Assembly: GCA_031267435.1 (NCBI GenBank) | Contig: JAIRZB010000021.1 | Span: forward strand, 1-34,193 | DNA: 34,193 nt | Source: Puniceicoccales bacterium | Lineage (GTDB): Bacteria; Verrucomicrobiota; Verrucomicrobiia; Opitutales; LL51 | Direction of reading: 5' to 3' | Shown: positions 30,765-34,193 of the stretch, piece by piece | Layout of the letters: each line of letters begins with the position of its first letter | Position numbering within the stretch: position 1 is the stretch's first letter | Notes under the pieces: generated by a model | What the model was told of the DNA's origin: nothing | Database searches by the model: none | Seen by the model: the letters and a program-made list of their open reading frames with translations, nothing else | Translations under genes and position numbers: made by a program

Positions 30765-33266
30765 ATGGTATCTATTTGGAGAAATTTTTTATTGTGGAGC
30801 ATTTTTTGCATCTTCAGTCCTAGAGTATGCATTGGGGAAAGTGCATCAGAAAGCCGTATTTCAATTCCGAATAAGCCGGAGAGCTATAGGGAAAAACGAG
30901 AAAAAACAAGTGCGGAAATTACCTTCGAGGAGCCTGTTTTTACGCCATTGGAACAGACGAGTGCCATGCGTTTGGAAACGATTTGTATGATGAAATGCCT
31001 CGAAGATATTCACTATGCCCGCAAAAAACTCAAAAATCTCGACGCTAAGAAAATTATCGAGGAGTATGTCGAACACATTGATATTTACAAAATGCTTTTT
31101 TTGCAAAAAGAAATCGATGATTTTGGGAAACATCTTTCGCCTTCTTTGGGTGCCTTTTTAAATGGAGGGAGCTTGACTCCAGGGTTTTCAATTTACGATT
31201 GCTATCGTCAAAAAAATCGCGACTGTGTCCTGTGGGTTTTGCAACGTATCGACCAGGACGAGTTCGAGCTTTTTTCCGATGTCAGTTTTATCGTCGACCG
31301 CGAAAAAGAAAAGTTTCTACAAACTAAGGAAGAGCTTAAAAAGTTATGGGAAGTGCGCCTTAACTTCGAAATGGTTACCGAAATTATTTTGCAGGAGTCT
31401 TGGGAAAGAAAACAGGAGCAGGCTATCATTGATGATTCCCGGAAAAATAGAGAACGTTATTTAGGAAGCTTTCTATCTGGAACGGTAAAGCGTGACAATC
31501 TGCCGAAAGTCGTGAAACCTGATGATATGCCAAAACAGAAAAAATCGAAAATGGGTCGTCGGGAAGTTGTCTTTGGTATTGCAAACATTTTGAAGACAAA
31601 TCGAAGCGTTTGTGAACCGTTGTATATTTGGAGTAATGTGTATCGCCTTCATCTCGATGGAGGAAATGTAAAACTGCCACTGACCTTGCCTGAAAAAATA
31701 GAACTCGCAAAAAAAAATATAAAACAACGCTATAAAAGCCTATTGCGCAATATTTCCCAGCTAGAACCATGGGTTGTACAGGAACAGTTTATAAATAGCG
31801 TTTCGCGGACCTATGATCCCCATACTGTATTTATGTCCCATGAATCCATGGAAGATTTGCGGATGGCGCTCCACCATTCTTTTGTCGGGATCGGAGCCTA
31901 TTTGAGTGACGATAATGGCAGCTGCATCATCAGTGAACTGGTGCCAGGAGGCCCTGCTGCGCGCAGTGGGGACATTCAGGTTGGAGATCGTATCATCGCC
32001 GTCGCCCAAGACAATGAGGATTCTGTTGATGTTTCTGGTATGTTGCTCAATAAAATTTCTAAGCTATTGCGCGGGAAAAAGAATACAAAAGTTTCGGTAA
32101 CCATTCGGCCGGCCGGAGATGTCAGTGAGCAAAAAATGGTGACACTAGTCCGCGATGAAATCGAGCTTACAGAAAGTCGTGCCAGTTCGAAGTTTTTCTC
32201 CATAGAGGAAAATAATCGGGAGAGAAAAATTGGCGTCCTTACTTTACCGAGTTTTTATGGCGATAATGAAAAAGATATTGGAACTTCCAATAGTGCCACC
32301 GATATAATTGCCCTAATTCAGAAATTGAAAGCAAAAAATATTGATGGCTTAATTCTCGATTTACGGGACAACAATGGAGGAATTTTAGAGCAATCCGTGC
32401 TAGTTGCAGGACTATTCATTGATGGACCTACTGTACAAGTTCGTGGACAATGCGGAAATATCGACCGCTTCAATACAAAATCTAGTCAAATTTTTTGGGA
32501 TGGCCCGCTTATTGTGCTTATTTCACGTATGACTGCTTCCGCTGCAGAAATTTTAGTCGGTGCACTTAAGGATCACAATCGGGCCGTTATCGTAGGCGAT
32601 AAAAGTACGCATGGCAAGGGAACGGTCCAAGTTTTACTTCCCATGGAACAGCTTTTTTCCAAGTTTAAGTACAAAGAAAATTTAGGGGCATCGAAGGTAA
32701 CCATTCAAAAGTGGTATCGGCCCAGCGGCATTTCGACGCAAATTAAAGGCGTAGAAGCAGACATTGTTTTCCCATCCTTCGATGAGTTTTTACCCATCGG
32801 TGAATCGGATTTACCCCATGCGATCGAATGGGATACTATCGATCCCGTAAAGTTTTCTATTCAAGATAAAATTAGGGCTTCACAAATTCAGGAATTGAAG
32901 CATTTAAGCCAACAAAGGCAGGAGTCGTTACCCGAATTTCAACTTTTATCTGAGCGGATTGAAAGGCTTAAGGAAGCCATTGCTACTAAGAGTTTTTCCA
33001 CAAATTTAGCGATACGCCGTGCTGAGAAATTAAAAGATGAGCGCATTCAACGCAATATTACTGCTCAGAGCAATGCCTTGGCCAAAAACAATGATCCCGC
33101 TGTGGATGTGTTGCTCGATGTAGTTGAAAAGCGTAACGCTGAGAAAAAAATGGCATCGGGCAAGATCAAGGAAAAATCGAAGCCTTTCGATACCCATTTG
33201 AAGGAAAGTTTACGTATTATGATTGATCTTTTGAACAGTTATGAAAGTATTGCCACAAATTCTTAG
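30765..33266 (+). CDS. Tail-specific (Prc-type) S41 carboxy-terminal processing protease
   Basis: Prc/Tsp proteases degrade periplasmic proteins from the C-terminal tail and trim cell-wall enzymes. The 833-residue product has an N-terminal signal peptide (hydrophobic FLLWSIFCIFS after R6), a helical N-terminal domain (about 70-350), a PDZ domain (about 365-465: GIGAYLSDDNG, GGPAARSGDIQVGDRIIAV), and the S41 core with ILDLRDNNGG. The catalytic pair is S592 (TASAAEIL) and K618 (THGKGTVQ), spaced as in Prc with one extra residue. A helical C-terminal domain follows. It is about 150 residues longer than E. coli Prc (682), partly from a charged stretch near residues 225-300. The last 26 bases overlap the next gene. 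Confidence 0.93.
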   Translation: MVSIWRNFLLWSIFCIFSPRVCIGESASESRISIPNKPESYREKREKTSAEITFEEPVFTPLEQTSAMRLETICMMKCLEDIHYARKKLKNLDAKKIIEEYVEHIDIYKMLFLQKEIDDFGKHLSPSLGAFLNGGSLTPGFSIYDCYRQKNRDCVLWVLQRIDQDEFELFSDVSFIVDREKEKFLQTKEELKKLWEVRLNFEMVTEIILQESWERKQEQAIIDDSRKNRERYLGSFLSGTVKRDNLPKVVKPDDMPKQKKSKMGRREVVFGIANILKTNRSVCEPLYIWSNVYRLHLDGGNVKLPLTLPEKIELAKKNIKQRYKSLLRNISQLEPWVVQEQFINSVSRTYDPHTVFMSHESMEDLRMALHHSFVGIGAYLSDDNGSCIISELVPGGPAARSGDIQVGDRIIAVAQDNEDSVDVSGMLLNKISKLLRGKKNTKVSVTIRPAGDVSEQKMVTLVRDEIELTESRASSKFFSIEENNRERKIGVLTLPSFYGDNEKDIGTSNSATDIIALIQKLKAKNIDGLILDLRDNNGGILEQSVLVAGLFIDGPTVQVRGQCGNIDRFNTKSSQIFWDGPLIVLISRMTASAAEILVGALKDHNRAVIVGDKSTHGKGTVQVLLPMEQLFSKFKYKENLGASKVTIQKWYRPSGISTQIKGVEADIVFPSFDEFLPIGESDLPHAIEWDTIDPVKFSIQDKIRASQIQELKHLSQQRQESLPEFQLLSERIERLKEAIATKSFSTNLAIRRAEKLKDERIQRNITAQSNALAKNNDPAVDVLLDVVEKRNAEKKMASGKIKEKSKPFDTHLKESLRIMIDLLNSYESIATNS

Positions 33267-34143
33267 GGAAGTATATCCATTTAAAAGTCATTTTTTAGAT
33301 GTGGGGGGAGGTAACCGAATTCACTATGTCGATGAAGGCAAAGGTGATGCCATTGTCATGTTCCACGGAAATCCGACCTGGTCTTTTTACTACCGTAATT
33401 TAATTCGGGAGTTGCGATCAACATTTCGTTGTATTGGGATCGATAATATGGGTTGTGGACTTTCGGATAAGCCTCAAAAATACACTTATCGCCTTGCCGA
33501 TCACATTGCTAATGCGCAAAAAGTAATTGAGCATTTGAAGCTGGGGCATTTTCATTTTGCGATGCACGATTGGGGTTGTGCGATCGGCATGGCGCTTGCG
33601 GAACGTTGGCCGGAGCGTATCGAAAGTCTAATAATTATGAATGGAGCAGCATTTCATTCCTCTCGAATTCCATTTCGCATTGCCCTGTGTAAATTACCAC
33701 TTGTCGGTGATTTACTAATTCGCGGATTGAACACGTTTGTCCTGGGAGCGAATTTTATGGCAACGGCGAAGGGACTTGATTCGGTGACAGCAAAGGGCTA
33801 TAGATTTCCCTACGATTCGTGGAAAAATCGCATTGCCCTAAGAAAGTTTATAACCGATATTCCACTTAACACCAAGCATCCTTCCTGGGAAACGTTGACA
33901 AAAATTGAGGATGCGCTATTTTTATTAGGTCAGAAAAAGATTTTGGTTCTGTGGGGTAACCGTGATTTTTGTTTTACGGAATGGTTTTTAGAGGAATGGA
34001 AAAAATTTTTCTACGGAGCCCACGTGGTGCGTTATGAGGAAGCAGGGCATTATGTTTTAGAGGATATGAAAGATGAGGCTGTTGCAACCATTCGGAATTT
34101 TATGGTACGTGCGAAGAAGTCCGATGTGCTTCTGTATCCCTGA
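33241..34143 (+). CDS. Alpha/beta hydrolase, OleB/haloalkane dehalogenase-like
   Basis: The 300-residue protein has the haloalkane dehalogenase fold pattern. The oxyanion/halide loop is HGNPTWSFYYRN (42-53). The nucleophile is D110 in HDWG, an Asp where most alpha/beta hydrolases have Ser, with W111 beside it. The acid is D242 (WGNRDF) and the base H270 (AGHYVLED). The NPTWSFYYR and GCGLSDKP wording resembles OleB, the beta-lactone decarboxylase of long-chain olefin biosynthesis, more than classical dehalogenases (inference from memory of family sequences). oleA, oleC and oleD are not in the window; they could lie downstream. The start ATG lies within the protease gene in another frame, implying coupling. 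No signal peptide is seen. Confidence 0.8.
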   Translation: MKVLPQILREVYPFKSHFLDVGGGNRIHYVDEGKGDAIVMFHGNPTWSFYYRNLIRELRSTFRCIGIDNMGCGLSDKPQKYTYRLADHIANAQKVIEHLKLGHFHFAMHDWGCAIGMALAERWPERIESLIIMNGAAFHSSRIPFRIALCKLPLVGDLLIRGLNTFVLGANFMATAKGLDSVTAKGYRFPYDSWKNRIALRKFITDIPLNTKHPSWETLTKIEDALFLLGQKKILVLWGNRDFCFTEWFLEEWKKFFYGAHVVRYEEAGHYVLEDMKDEAVATIRNFMVRAKKSDVLLYP

Positions 34144-34158
34144 CCTATGATCATTTGC

Positions 34159-34187
34159 CCAGGCCCGCGGCTACGCCGCGGGCCTGG
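34159..34187. repeat. Perfect 12-bp GC-rich palindrome
   Basis: CCAGGCCCGCGG and CCGCGGGCCTGG are exact reverse complements around CTACG; 25 of 29 bases are G or C, against an AT-leaning surround. It begins 16 bases after the hydrolase stop. There is no T run on the + side within the window, so it is not a standard intrinsic terminator. It could be a repeated extragenic palindrome or a transcript-end stabilising hairpin. Confidence 0.85.
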
Positions 34188-34193
34188 ATTCCT

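Noticed and set aside
1..34193. Insertion sequences, prophage genes, CRISPR arrays or defence systems
   Set aside because: No transposase, integrase, phage gene, regularly spaced repeat or defence protein was seen on either strand.

Overview
The window looks like a member of the Planctomycetes-Verrucomicrobia-Chlamydiae group, most likely Verrucomicrobiota (class Opitutia). This rests on gene order (tuf, tRNA-Trp, secE, nusG, rplKAJL, rpoBC, then the str, S10, spc and alpha genes with tuf not next to fusA), on protein style (N-terminally extended S11, a Prc-type tail-specific protease) and on moderate-to-low GC with long runs of A/T. The taxonomic call is inference; no 16S gene is present. 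Every gene is on the + strand and no gap exceeds about 200 bases.

Layout. 1-771: 3' two thirds of tuf. 828-903: tRNA-Trp. 916-11970: secE, nusG, rplK, rplA, rplJ, rplL, rpoB, rpoC (translocation, transcription elongation, ribosomal stalk, RNA polymerase). 12056-15427: rpsL, rpsG, fusA, rpsJ. 15514-23521: rplC, rplD, rplW, rplB, rpsS, rplV, rpsC, rplP, rpmC, rpsQ, rplN, rplX, rplE, rpsN, rpsH, rplF, rplR, rpsE. 23522-23720: a non-coding stretch holding a decayed second copy of the 3' end of rpsE, in the place where rpmD (L30) is usually found. 23721-29466: rplO, secY, map, rpsM, rpsK, rpsD, rpoA, rplQ, closed by a strong intrinsic terminator at 29498-29527. rpmD, rpmJ and infA are not at their common positions. 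The cluster supplies most of the ribosome, three RNA polymerase subunits, two elongation factors, the SecYE core and the methionine aminopeptidase that trims new chains.

After the terminator come three genes of a different kind: a soluble PAS-domain sensor histidine kinase without a partner regulator (29528-30673), a long periplasmic Prc-type S41 protease (30765-33266), and an overlapping alpha/beta hydrolase related to OleB and haloalkane dehalogenases (33241-34143). A very GC-rich perfect 12-bp palindrome (34159-34187) lies just after the last stop codon.

The window is largely an ordinary core-genome cluster and I do not see a new multi-gene system. The points worth a second look are the relic rpsE tail, the loss of all three clustered zinc-binding cysteines of the second zinc site of RpoC, a terminator stem that contains the only ribosome-binding-site-like sequence of the kinase, the GC-rich palindrome, and the Prc/OleB-like overlap.
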